A stretch of DNA of 24,094 bases from Spirochaetaceae bacterium UBA4077. GTDB lineage: Bacteria > Spirochaetota > Spirochaetia > Treponematales > Rectinemataceae. Shown one piece after another: positions 14,951 through 22,856 of the stretch. A program made the translations under genes and the position numbers. Below the pieces are notes generated by a model. That model had not been told where the DNA came from and did no database searches. It saw nothing but the letters and a program-made list of their open reading frames with translations. The stretch lies in the NCBI GenBank assembly GCA_002383375.1, contig DFYR01000053.1, positions 1,633 to 25,726 on the forward strand, in the 5' to 3' direction. Every line of letters begins with the position of its first letter. The stretch's first letter is position 1.

Positions 14951-16917
14951 TGAACCTAAGCTTAAGTTTACTGAAAAGGATACTAGGCACTCCCGGAAGC
15001 AGCGGAGGCGGAGACGAACTCCGGCGCCGCCGGATTATAGGCATAGCGGCGGCGGTCATTTTCGCGCTCTTTCCCCTTCTGCCCTTTGTGGACAACTACT
15101 GGATCGATGTGGGATTTTACGTGGGAATCTATGCCCTCCTGGGACTCTCGCTCAACATCGTTTTGGGAGAAGTGGGACTTTTCGACCTGGGCCATACCGC
15201 CTTTTACGCCATAGGCGCCTATGTGACGGCTATCCTCAACACACGCTTTCACATCCCGATACTCTGGCTCTTGCCTGTTTCGGCAATCGCAGCCGGCCTT
15301 TTCGCCTGGCTGGTCACGGCGCCGGTCATACACCTCAAGGGCGACTATCTCTGCATAGTCACCATCGGCATCGGTGAGATTGTCCGCTTAAGCATGATCA
15401 ACAATCCCCTGGGTCTCACCGGGGGGCCGAACGGGATCAACGGTATAGACAATCCCCATTTCATTGTTCCCATCCTCTCCTCCAGGCAGTTCTATTACCT
15501 TCTATGGGCTATCATCGGACTCTCGGCTTTTCTGCTGACCAGACTACAGCGCTCCCGGGTAGGCCGGGCCTGGAACTACATCAGGGAGGACGAAACGGCG
15601 GCCAAGGCCCTGGGCGTGAACGTGCGCCACTACAAGCTCTCGGCCTTCGTGCTCGGGGCCGCCCTGGCGGGGGTAGCGGGGAACATCTACGCCTCCAAGC
15701 AGATGTCCATTTCCCCCGAGAGCTTTACCTTCATGGAGTCCTCCCTGCTCTTCTGCATCGTCCTTCTGGGGGGTTTGGGATCGATCCCCGGCAGCGTCCT
15801 GGGCGCCCTGGCAGTGACGGTTTTCCCGGAGATATTCCGCCCCTTCGCCAAGTACCGACTCATGTTTTTCGGCTTGGCACTCCTTTTGATGATGATCTTC
15901 AAGCCTGGGGGCATTCTGCCCCGGCTGAGGGACTCTGGGGAGCGGCTGAAAAAAGTCGTGGAGACTAAGAAAGCGCGCTCATCTAAACCGGGGGCAGGAT
16001 GCGAAGATACCGCCGATATCCTTAAACGTGCCAATAGCGCCGAAAGCGCCGATCGCTCTGGAAGTATCAATACCATTGATCGCGCCGATAATGTTGATAC
16101 CACTCAACGCTCTGAATGCTCTGCCCACGCCGAAACCGGTGGAGCACAGGACAAGCTCCTTCTGCGTATAGAGAACCTAGGCCTCTCCTTCGGCGGCGTG
16201 ACGGCCGTCTCGGACATGGATCTCGAGGTGGTAAAAGGCAGAATCACCGCCTTGATTGGCCCCAACGGAGCGGGCAAGACGACTGTTTTCAATATAATTA
16301 CAGGAATCTACAGGCCGATGAGCGGAAGAGTCCTTTTGCGCGGCGAAGATATCAGTTCCAGGCTGCCTCATCAGATAGCAAAGGCAGGGGTGGCTCGGAC
16401 CTTCCAGAACATAAGGATATTCCCCAGCCTGACCTGCCTGGAAAACGTGCTCTGCGGTCAGCACTCCAGGGGAAAAGCCGGCTTTGCCGCATCCATGCTG
16501 CGCCTTGCTTCCCAGCGAACCGAGGAATCCAGAATGCTTCAGAAGGCCCAGACCTGTCTCGCCCGGGTAGGGCTTTCCGATTCAGCGGACAGCCTAGCCT
16601 CCGCTCTCCCTTACGGAAAGCGACGCTATCTGGAAATCGCCCGAGCCTTGGCGGCCGAACCCGAGCTTATCGTGCTGGACGAGCCCTCCTCTGGCCTGAA
16701 CGACGCCGAAACCCTGGAACTCGCCGCCCTCCTGAAATCCTTGGTAGCGGAAGGTTTGACTATTTTTCTTATCGAGCACGACATGAATCTGGTGGATATG
16801 GTGAGCGATCATGTGGTAGTGATGCAGTCGGGGAAAAAGATCGCCGAGGGGCCAATGTGCGACATGAGGCAGAACCCGAAGGTGATCGAAGCCTACCTCG
16901 GCAGCGAAGAGGACTAG
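14950..16917 (+). CDS. Fused LivM permease and LivG ATPase
   Basis: A 655-residue fusion of two usually separate transporter subunits. Residues 30-335 form a LivM permease with many membrane helices and signatures GLSLNIVLGEVGLFDLGHTA and GPNGINGI, ending FKPGGILPRLR. Residues from about 400 form a LivG ATPase: RIENLGLSFGG, Walker A GPNGAGKTT (about 437-445), ARTFQNIRIF, the signature region ALPYGKRRYLEIARAL, Walker B LIVLDEPSSGLN and the switch His in LIEHDMNLV. The 60-residue linker is hydrophilic and contains four 9-residue repeats. Stop and start overlap livH by one base. No frameshift or lost start is apparent, and the two domains have normal lengths, so the fusion looks functional. Confidence 0.94.
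   Translation: MNLSLSLLKRILGTPGSSGGGDELRRRRIIGIAAAVIFALFPLLPFVDNYWIDVGFYVGIYALLGLSLNIVLGEVGLFDLGHTAFYAIGAYVTAILNTRFHIPILWLLPVSAIAAGLFAWLVTAPVIHLKGDYLCIVTIGIGEIVRLSMINNPLGLTGGPNGINGIDNPHFIVPILSSRQFYYLLWAIIGLSAFLLTRLQRSRVGRAWNYIREDETAAKALGVNVRHYKLSAFVLGAALAGVAGNIYASKQMSISPESFTFMESSLLFCIVLLGGLGSIPGSVLGALAVTVFPEIFRPFAKYRLMFFGLALLLMMIFKPGGILPRLRDSGERLKKVVETKKARSSKPGAGCEDTADILKRANSAESADRSGSINTIDRADNVDTTQRSECSAHAETGGAQDKLLLRIENLGLSFGGVTAVSDMDLEVVKGRITALIGPNGAGKTTVFNIITGIYRPMSGRVLLRGEDISSRLPHQIAKAGVARTFQNIRIFPSLTCLENVLCGQHSRGKAGFAASMLRLASQRTEESRMLQKAQTCLARVGLSDSADSLASALPYGKRRYLEIARALAAEPELIVLDEPSSGLNDAETLELAALLKSLVAEGLTIFLIEHDMNLVDMVSDHVVVMQSGKKIAEGPMCDMRQNPKVIEAYLGSEED
16024..16131. repeat. 27-base x 4 tandem repeat forming the LivM-LivG linker
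   Basis: Four degenerate 27-base units start at 16024, 16051, 16078 and 16105. They encode KRANSAESA, DRSGSINTI, DRADNVDTT and QRSECSAHA (residues 359-394). The conserved second-position Arg (CGT/CGC) and the third and fourth small or acidic residues define the unit. The frame is intact. The array lies exactly between the two domains of the fusion. Confidence 0.8.
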
Positions 16918-16921
16918 GAAG

Positions 16922-17656
16922 ATGGCGCCCTTGCTGGAAGTTAAAGATCTCTGCCTCGACTATGGGGCTGTGCGCGCCCTTAACAGCGTTTCGCTCTCCG
17001 TGGAGGAAGACGAAATAGTCGCTGTCCTGGGTGCCAATGGGGCAGGCAAGACCAGCCTTCTCAAGGCAGTCTCGGGGCTCATACACCCTACGGAGGGTTC
17101 GATTCAGTTTAGAGGGGAGGATTTGTCCCACATCCAGGCTTTTAGTCTGGCAGGCCGGGGCATCGCCCATGTTCCCGAGGGCAGAAGAGTTTTTTCCACC
17201 CTGAGCGTTCAGGAAAACCTTATGCTTGGTAAGTACGGCGTCCGCAGCTCGCGTAAAAAAGCCGATCTGGATAGCCTTGAGGAACGGGTGTACTCACTTT
17301 TCCCAATCCTGAAAGACAGGCGCAGGCAGCTGGCGGGGACCCTCTCCGGCGGGGAGCAGCAAATGCTGGCCATAGGTAGGGCACTGGTTTCTTCCCCTGT
17401 GCTCCTGCTTCTGGACGAACCATCCCTGGGGCTCGCCCCTATCATCGTCCAGGAGATTTTCAGTCTCATAAAAAAAATTCACGAGGAAGAAAAAATCGCC
17501 ATACTCCTGGTGGAACAGAACGCGAGAAAGGCCTTGAAAGCCGCATCCCGGGCCTATATCCTCGAACTGGGGAAGATAGTGGTCTCAGGCGACTCGGCCG
17601 ATCTAGCTCAGGATCCCAGGGTACAGGCGGCATACCTGGGCACCAAGGCCTGTTGA
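16922..17656 (+). CDS. livF: Liv-type ABC transporter ATP-binding protein LivF
   Basis: Second ATPase of the importer, pairing with the LivG half of the upstream fusion. Walker A GANGAGKTS at 37-45, family signature HVPEGRRVFSTLSVQENL (82-99), ABC signature LSGGEQQ (140-146), Walker B LLLLDEPSLGLAP (160-172) and the switch region LVEQNARKAL are all present. At 244 residues it has the normal LivF length. The ATG at 16922 is 4 bases after the previous stop, with AGGA just before it. murD follows after 30 bases without a terminator. Confidence 0.95.
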   Translation: MAPLLEVKDLCLDYGAVRALNSVSLSVEEDEIVAVLGANGAGKTSLLKAVSGLIHPTEGSIQFRGEDLSHIQAFSLAGRGIAHVPEGRRVFSTLSVQENLMLGKYGVRSSRKKADLDSLEERVYSLFPILKDRRRQLAGTLSGGEQQMLAIGRALVSSPVLLLLDEPSLGLAPIIVQEIFSLIKKIHEEEKIAILLVEQNARKALKAASRAYILELGKIVVSGDSADLAQDPRVQAAYLGTKAC

Positions 17657-17686
17657 GACCAGAAAAAGTATTCCCACAAGGAAACT

Positions 17687-19135
17687 ATGCGGTTCCCGAA
17701 AACAACAGAAGGGCTTGCAGGTCTCTCGGTGACGGTCATGGGTCTAGGGCTCCATGGAGGAGGCCTGGCGAGCGCACGATTCTTCGCCAAAGCCGGTGCC
17801 CGGGTCACGGTGACAGACCTGCGGGATGAAAAAGTCCTCGCGCCGTCTATTGAGGCGCTAAAGGGATTTACAATCCGCTACGTGCTCGGAAGGCACGAAG
17901 TCGAAGACTTCAGCGCAGCCGATCTGGTAATAAAAAATCCTGCTGTTCGCGGTCCCTCGCCCTTCCTGGCGGCGGCCAGGCATGTGGAGACCGACATCTC
18001 CGTGTTCCTCCGCTACTCAAAATCACCCTTGGTGGCCGTGACAGGCTCGAAGGGCAAATCCTCTACCGTGACCGCAATCCACCACGGCTTCACCGCATCG
18101 GGCGTTCGCTCACTCCTGGGAGGAAATATAACGACCTCCCCCTTGGAATTTCTGGCAGAAACGGCGCCAGATAGACCTGTGGTGCTGGAACTTTCATCCT
18201 GGCAGCTGGCGGATATGCGAGGCCTGGGTGTCCTCAAGCCTAAAGCAGCCCTTATCACCGCAATCATGCCCGATCACATGAATTATTATAGGTCGATGGA
18301 AGAGTACGTGGCGGACAAGCGCCTTATCTACGCCGATCAGGATTCGCACTGCGCGAGTTTCTTCGATGCCGACTCGTCCTGGGGCAGGAGCTTCGCAGCC
18401 GAGACCAAGGCAGAGCTGTTCTGCTATTCCTCCAAGGAAAAGCGGGCCAAGGGCGCCTGGCTGGAGGAAAAACCGGACTCAGGCCACATTTTCACAACAT
18501 CCAACTCGAACTGCCTAGGCCCTGAGGGTTTCTGTTGTATGGGAAAGGATACAGATTCCCCGGCTGAGCTAATCCTGCCGGCCGGACTTTCGGTGCCTGG
18601 GATTCATATGAGAAAAAACCTTCTCGCCGCCGGTCTGGTGTTGCGCTACATGGGGATTCCGGCGGAAAAGGTTGCCGCCGTTATGGCTTCCTTTCCGGGG
18701 GTGGAACACCGGCTGGAATTTTTTGCCCAAGCCCGGGGCGTCAGCTGGTACAACGACTCGGCGGCCACCATTCCCCAGGCGGTGGAGGCGGCGCTGGACA
18801 GCTTTTCCGTTCCCGTCGTCCTCATAACTGGGGGAACGGACAAGAACCTCGATTTCGAACCCGCAAAAAAAGCCTATGCCAGAGCCAAGGCGATCGTGCT
18901 ACTGGAGGGAACAGGGACCGAAAAGCTCCTGCCCCTTCTCGCGGAGCAGGGCATTGGCTGGAAGGGACCCTACAACAGCCTGGAGACTGCGGTGGCCACC
19001 GCCGACGAACTAGCCCAGCCCGGCCAGGCCGTGCTCCTTTCCCCGGGCTGCGCCTCCTTCGGCATGTTTCTCCACGAATTCGACCGAGGCAAAAAATTCA
19101 AGGAAGCGGTGCGAGCCCGTCTTGGCCTAAGTTAG
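17687..19135 (+). CDS. murD: UDP-N-acetylmuramoyl-L-alanine:D-glutamate ligase
   Basis: Cytoplasmic Mur ligase that adds D-Glu to the peptidoglycan precursor. An N-terminal UDP-binding Rossmann domain (VTVMGLGLHGGG at 15-26) is followed by the ATP site VTGSKGKSSTV (118-128), ELSSWQL (168-174), the probable carbamylated Lys211 (ADKRLIY), and a C-terminal domain with HRLEFFA and SPGCASFGMFLHEFDRG. Most MurD proteins have NDSKATNP; here it reads NDSAATIP (356-363), so the Lys is replaced by Ala. The ATP motif is GSKGKS rather than GTNGKT. Length 482 is slightly above average. AAGGA lies before the ATG at 17687. It probably shares a transcript with the transporter. Its stop overlaps the converging MEMO gene by 4 bases. 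Confidence 0.92.
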   Translation: MRFPKTTEGLAGLSVTVMGLGLHGGGLASARFFAKAGARVTVTDLRDEKVLAPSIEALKGFTIRYVLGRHEVEDFSAADLVIKNPAVRGPSPFLAAARHVETDISVFLRYSKSPLVAVTGSKGKSSTVTAIHHGFTASGVRSLLGGNITTSPLEFLAETAPDRPVVLELSSWQLADMRGLGVLKPKAALITAIMPDHMNYYRSMEEYVADKRLIYADQDSHCASFFDADSSWGRSFAAETKAELFCYSSKEKRAKGAWLEEKPDSGHIFTTSNSNCLGPEGFCCMGKDTDSPAELILPAGLSVPGIHMRKNLLAAGLVLRYMGIPAEKVAAVMASFPGVEHRLEFFAQARGVSWYNDSAATIPQAVEAALDSFSVPVVLITGGTDKNLDFEPAKKAYARAKAIVLLEGTGTEKLLPLLAEQGIGWKGPYNSLETAVATADELAQPGQAVLLSPGCASFGMFLHEFDRGKKFKEAVRARLGLS

Positions 19136-19980
19136 CTGAAGGCGATAGCCGCATACCCGACAAAGGAATCGTCGGGCCGCAGATCCAGACTCGTGGAGTA
19201 TTCCAGGAGCTTGGCCGACGAGGCCCCCGACTCGAGGGCGAAGCCGAGAGCGGCAATGGCAGCCCCTGCAGAACAGGCCGCATCCTTTTTTACCGCCCTG
19301 GTCAAGGCAAGCTCACAATTCATCTCCAACAAGGCGTCGATGAATGCTTTGTCATTGCTCCCTTTGACCCAGCGTTCGGCCTTTTCTCCCAATCCCATGG
19401 GAGTGAAGCCATAGGCGGGGCCGTAATGGGTAAGGTCGGTGGATCCTATGCAAACAATTCTGCGTCCCAAGTTCTGGGCCGCCCTGGCCAGGCAGGCGCC
19501 GAGTTCTTTGGATTCGTAGCGGGGCGGCGCCCTGAGCCAGAGGATCTTTGCGCCCTTGCGCAACGAAAAGACCATGGGCAGGAGCACCTCGACACAATTG
19601 TCAGCGTAGCTGTCCAGTTCGGGAGACTCGATTTCTGAATCCCGCAGCTGGGCCTTCAAAGCCGTGAACAGTTCCTCATCGGCTTCGAGCTCTCCGCCGG
19701 GCACTTCGAACGAAGCCTCAGAAGCCCAAAGTATCGGACTGTTCGGGGAAAGATGGCCTCCGATTATAGCCAGAGTGTCCGCATCCTCCAGGCTGGCTAT
19801 GGCCAGAGCGGCTAGGCGGCCTGAAAAATACCAACCCGCATGGGGGCAGACCACAGCCTTCGCATCCCGGCTCTTTATGTCTTTAGTCCAGGCTGCCAGA
19901 AGATTGTCGATCTCTACAACATTTTGGGGATACCAGCCATGGGGCAGCGCAAGCCGCCTGTGTGAAATCTTATTCTCCAT
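19132..19980 (-). CDS. MEMO1-family protein (AmmeMemoRadiSam system protein B-like)
   Basis: A 282-residue protein of the MEMO family, related to extradiol-type dioxygenases. Conserved positions are seen at His47 (CPHAGWYFSG), His76 (IGGHLSP), Asp182 and His185 (STDLTHYGPAYGF), and Cys236 (AACSAG), followed by DDSFVGYAA at the end. Together these match the copper/active-site residues discussed for human MEMO1. The usual HSIEV block reads DNCVEV here, so this is a divergent member. The radical SAM and AMMECR1 partners often found beside it are absent from the window. The ATG at 19980 has AAGGAGGT at 7-base spacing; an upstream in-frame start at 20115 would add an unconserved leader. The biochemical role is unknown. 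Confidence 0.85.
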   Translation of the reverse strand: MENKISHRRLALPHGWYPQNVVEIDNLLAAWTKDIKSRDAKAVVCPHAGWYFSGRLAALAIASLEDADTLAIIGGHLSPNSPILWASEASFEVPGGELEADEELFTALKAQLRDSEIESPELDSYADNCVEVLLPMVFSLRKGAKILWLRAPPRYESKELGACLARAAQNLGRRIVCIGSTDLTHYGPAYGFTPMGLGEKAERWVKGSNDKAFIDALLEMNCELALTRAVKKDAACSAGAAIAALGFALESGASSAKLLEYSTSLDLRPDDSFVGYAAIAFS

Positions 19981-20001
19981 GAGCGATACCTCCTTGAATC
20001 T

Positions 20002-20007
20002 AGTATA
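20002..20007 (-). promoter_or_regulatory. Candidate -10 element of the MEMO-family gene
   Basis: Minus-strand TATACT lies 22 bases before the ATG at 19980 in the divergent spacer 19981-20102. At 17-base spacing the -35 would be CTTTTC, which is poor. For the opposite gene a TATACG (20083-20088) is the best -10 seen, again without a good -35. Confidence 0.3.
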
Positions 20008-20102
20008 AACCATTTCACGGGAAGGAAAAGCCTCAACCTGGCAAAATAAGGCGCAAGACCTAGGCCCATTATTCCGATACTCTATACGATCAGGAAGGGT
20101 AT

Positions 20103-21812
20103 ATGAGAAAAACACTACGCTGGCTTCTTGTGGTTCTGTCGTTCTCCGTCGCGGCGCTGGCCCTGGGAAGTATTCTTTTTTCTCTGGGTGAGCTGAGAAA
20201 TTCGGGAGAAAGGGCGAGTGGAGCCGAGTATTCGATAATCAGAAATGCGCTCACCGGCATCAGGACCAAGGAAGATCTGAAGGACGATTTTCTGCGGCAG
20301 CGGCTAATCGCTCTCTATAAGGGCAGCGACAGGCTTCTGGCGGTCCAGGTCCTCGACTCATCCGGACTGGTGCTGTGGAAGCTGCCAGGCGATTCTTCAT
20401 ATTATGCCCTTCCCGGAAGTCCTTCGTCCCGGGCTGGTTTTTCCGCCCCCGATCTGAGCACCGTCGTTTTCACCACCCCCCTCAACAACGGCATGAAGCT
20501 GGCTACGCTTTTCGCCACGCTCCGCAAAGCCGATCTGGCAAAGGCAATCAAAACGCCCTTGATTTTCCTGGTCGTTTGGTTCGGCCTCATGATCGCGGCC
20601 TTTTTTATATTCGGAAAGGACGAAGAACTGGGAAAAACCGCTAAAGCGCCGGTTGGTGAAGACCAGCCGGAAGCTGAGAAGGAAGGCCAGGAGCAAACAG
20701 CCGCTCAGACGCCCAAGTCTGAGCAAGAATCGGAAATAGAGCCTGAGCAAGAACCGGAGCAGGAATCCGAGCAAGAGCCTGCCCTAGCCGTTGAGCTTGA
20801 ATCATCGCCAGACATGGGCCAAGCCCAGCGCGAGGAGGAACCCGAGGCCGAGCAGGATGAGGAACAGCGCTCAAGGCCGGTGAGAGAGGCGGAAGATAAG
20901 GACAAAAGCGCAGCTCCGGTGATCGCTTCCCAGGAAATCGCTAAAACCCAGTCTCCCCAGGAGTATGAGGATATCGAAGAGGAGGAATTCTTCGCCGAAG
21001 AGGATAGTATCGAAGAAAGCGAAGGTGAAAAACCCGCCGCCGCGCCTAGAAAGAATTTTGAAGAAAGTCTTGCCAGGCTGGAAGAGGAGATCGCGAGTTG
21101 GTCCAGCAAGCACGGCGATGTAAAACTATCCGCGGCAGCTCCTGATGAGACATCGCAAGGCGAAGACAGCCAAGAAAGCCAGGAATTCATAGATTCCCTT
21201 GAGGCCGAGGAGGAACTGGCCGAGATGGAAGAACTTTCCAAAAGGGAACCTGCTGAAGAAAAACCAGGGGCACAGATAGCTGAACAGAAAGAGATACATT
21301 CTCGGGCTCCCGAAGGCTCCGCCTCCGTTCAGGGAGGAAATCTAGCCAGCCTTCCCCTTCCTCTGTCGCTTATCGATTCAGAACTGGAAGCCAAGCTTCG
21401 GGAGGAACTGGAACGGAGTGCCAAAGCCGAGGTCTCCCTGATGCTCATTCATTGTTCGGTGAATTCCGCCACCGATCCGGCAGCACTTGCCCTAGCAGTT
21501 ACCGTACGGGACTACATCGGAGCCAAGGACCTTATCTTCGAACTCTACAAGGGAGCCTTCGCAGTCGTCCTGCCTTCCGTTGATCTGGGCGGAAGCCTGA
21601 AAATGTCCGAAGATCTCGCCGATGTGCTTTCAGCGACACTGGGGCTCTACAAGGATATCGAGGGAGAAGCTCCTGTCTATATCGGTATTTCAGCCAGGAG
21701 CGAGCGAAAGGTCGATGCATTCAAGCTCTACCGCGAGGCCTCCACTGCCCTGCATAAAGCATACGAAGGCGCTCAGTCCCGGATCCTGGCTTTCAGGCCT
21801 AAGGTCGAGTAG
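20103..21812 (+). CDS. Membrane-anchored protein with acidic linker and degenerate GGDEF domain
   Basis: A 569-residue protein with four visible parts. A membrane helix (7-28) precedes an extracytoplasmic segment of about 120 residues, which contains AVQVLDSSGLVLWKLPG and could be a small sensor fold. A second helix lies at 152-170. A very acidic Glu/Gln-rich linker (about 172-410) contains repeats such as EPEQEPEQESEQEP. The C-terminal domain (about 424-565) has the GGDEF pattern: the block FELYKGAFAVVLP sits where GGDEF is expected, then VYIGISARS and YREASTALHKAYEGAQSRILAF. The catalytic GGDEF residues and their metal ligands are missing, so it probably does not make cyclic di-GMP. A binding or structural role is inferred. 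GGAAGGG precedes the ATG. Confidence 0.75.
   Translation: MRKTLRWLLVVLSFSVAALALGSILFSLGELRNSGERASGAEYSIIRNALTGIRTKEDLKDDFLRQRLIALYKGSDRLLAVQVLDSSGLVLWKLPGDSSYYALPGSPSSRAGFSAPDLSTVVFTTPLNNGMKLATLFATLRKADLAKAIKTPLIFLVVWFGLMIAAFFIFGKDEELGKTAKAPVGEDQPEAEKEGQEQTAAQTPKSEQESEIEPEQEPEQESEQEPALAVELESSPDMGQAQREEEPEAEQDEEQRSRPVREAEDKDKSAAPVIASQEIAKTQSPQEYEDIEEEEFFAEEDSIEESEGEKPAAAPRKNFEESLARLEEEIASWSSKHGDVKLSAAAPDETSQGEDSQESQEFIDSLEAEEELAEMEELSKREPAEEKPGAQIAEQKEIHSRAPEGSASVQGGNLASLPLPLSLIDSELEAKLREELERSAKAEVSLMLIHCSVNSATDPAALALAVTVRDYIGAKDLIFELYKGAFAVVLPSVDLGGSLKMSEDLADVLSATLGLYKDIEGEAPVYIGISARSERKVDAFKLYREASTALHKAYEGAQSRILAFRPKVE
20721..20780. repeat. 12-base x 5 tandem repeat in the acidic linker
   Basis: Five 12-base units start at 20721, 20733, 20745, 20757 and 20769, of the type GAGCAAGAACCG. 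They encode EQES, EIEP, EQEP, EQES and EQEP. The reading frame is preserved and the surrounding linker is also Glu-rich. Confidence 0.8.
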
Positions 21813-21831
21813 CTAAGGCGTTTTTCAAGCC

Positions 21832-21870
21832 AGCGGCCCGCCCCCGCCCAGACGTCGGGGGCGGGCCGCT
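21832..21870. terminator. Strong 15-base hairpin between converging genes
   Basis: A perfect 15-base inverted repeat, left arm 21832-21846 and right arm 21856-21870, with a 9-base loop. It is almost entirely G and C. It lies between the GGDEF-like gene (stop 21812) and RNase Z (stop 21889) and would serve both directions. No T-tract follows on either side, so it may act by blocking or by protecting 3' ends rather than as a classic intrinsic terminator. Confidence 0.7.
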
Positions 21871-21888
21871 CGTATCGAGGCTAAAAGG

Positions 21889-22818
21889 TCAGTCTATATA
21901 TTCTATAGGAAACTGCATCCTGTCGCGGGTGAGCACGGTGGCGGGGAATACTTCCTGGGCTTCCTTGAGCAGAACCTTGAGTTCCTTGTCCGCGTAGCGC
22001 GGACTGTAATGGATAAGCCCGAGCTGTCTCACCCCGCCGGCCGATTTTGCTAAGAGGGCAGCCTGCCGCGCCGTCATGTGGCGCTTTTCCACCGCTGACG
22101 AGAGCAGCGCTTCCTCGAACATGCCCTCGCAGATGAAAAGATCAGAATCCTTCACCTCCTTGGCAATCTCAGGCATGTAGAGGGTATCGGTCACATAGCT
22201 AAACTTTCTGCCCGAACGGGTGGGTCCCAGGACATCCTCAGGTCTAACGATGCTGCCGTTGTCCAGGGCAAGTTCCTGTCCACCCTGGAGCAGGGACCAC
22301 TGAGGACCCCTGGGTACGCCCAAGGCTAAGGCTTTTTCAGGATGAAAAGCTCCCGGCCTGGGATTTTCCTCCAGAGTATAGCCGTAACAGGGTTTCGTAT
22401 GCCGCAGGAAGAAGGACCGGATCGAGAAGTCCTCCTGTTTCCAGAGCAGTCCCGGCTCGGAGAATTCTTTTACGATGATTTCGTAGTTTATATACATGTC
22501 CAGGGAACGCCGGGTCTGCTCCACGAACTCGGCGATTCTGGGTGGTCCGAATATATACAGCGGCTCTTCCCTGTCTACCTGGCTGGAGAGCATGAGAATT
22601 CCCGGAAGACCCGTCACATGGTCGGCGTGCATGTGTGATATAAAGATAGCGGTTATTTTTTTCCAGCGCAGGTTGAGCCTGCGTATGGAAATCTGAGTGG
22701 CCTCGCCGGCATCGAAGAGAAACAGCTCCCCTTCCCTACGCAGAAGAACGCTGGTGAGATGGCGGTACGGAAGGGGCATCATGCCCCCGCAGCCTAAGAC
22801 GAAAGCTTCCAAATTCAT
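21889..22818 (-). CDS. rnz: Ribonuclease Z (tRNA 3'-processing endonuclease)
   Basis: A metallo-beta-lactamase fold enzyme that matures tRNA 3' ends. The zinc motif SHMHADH is at 61-67 (His62, His64, Asp66, His67). Further ligands are the Asp in YVTDTLY and the His in LIHYSPRY, and the conserved HMTARQAA block is present. An exosite-like insertion (PRPGAFHPEKALALGVPRG) fits the RNase Z long-form signature. Length 309 is typical. The ATG at 22818 has no ribosome binding site, but a good promoter ends only 8 bases upstream, suggesting a leaderless message. It diverges from the helicase gene with 30 bases between start codons. Confidence 0.95.
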   Translation of the reverse strand: MNLEAFVLGCGGMMPLPYRHLTSVLLRREGELFLFDAGEATQISIRRLNLRWKKITAIFISHMHADHVTGLPGILMLSSQVDREEPLYIFGPPRIAEFVEQTRRSLDMYINYEIIVKEFSEPGLLWKQEDFSIRSFFLRHTKPCYGYTLEENPRPGAFHPEKALALGVPRGPQWSLLQGGQELALDNGSIVRPEDVLGPTRSGRKFSYVTDTLYMPEIAKEVKDSDLFICEGMFEEALLSSAVEKRHMTARQAALLAKSAGGVRQLGLIHYSPRYADKELKVLLKEAQEVFPATVLTRDRMQFPIEYID

Positions 22819-22826
22819 GCTGATCG

Positions 22827-22856
22827 ACTATAGCTGAAAGGGCTCCGGATGTGCAA
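22827..22856 (-). promoter_or_regulatory. Promoter of rnz, placed for a leaderless transcript
   Basis: Minus-strand TTGCAC (22851-22856) and TATAGT (22827-22832) are 18 bases apart. Only 8 bases separate the -10 from the ATG, so transcription would begin at or next to the start codon. The -35 lies inside the first codons of the divergent helicase gene. Confidence 0.55.

Noticed and set aside
20705..21241. Serine-rich minus-strand open frame opposite the acidic linker
   Set aside because: It is the complement of Glu-rich codons; the plus-strand frame has membrane helices and a GGDEF-like domain.
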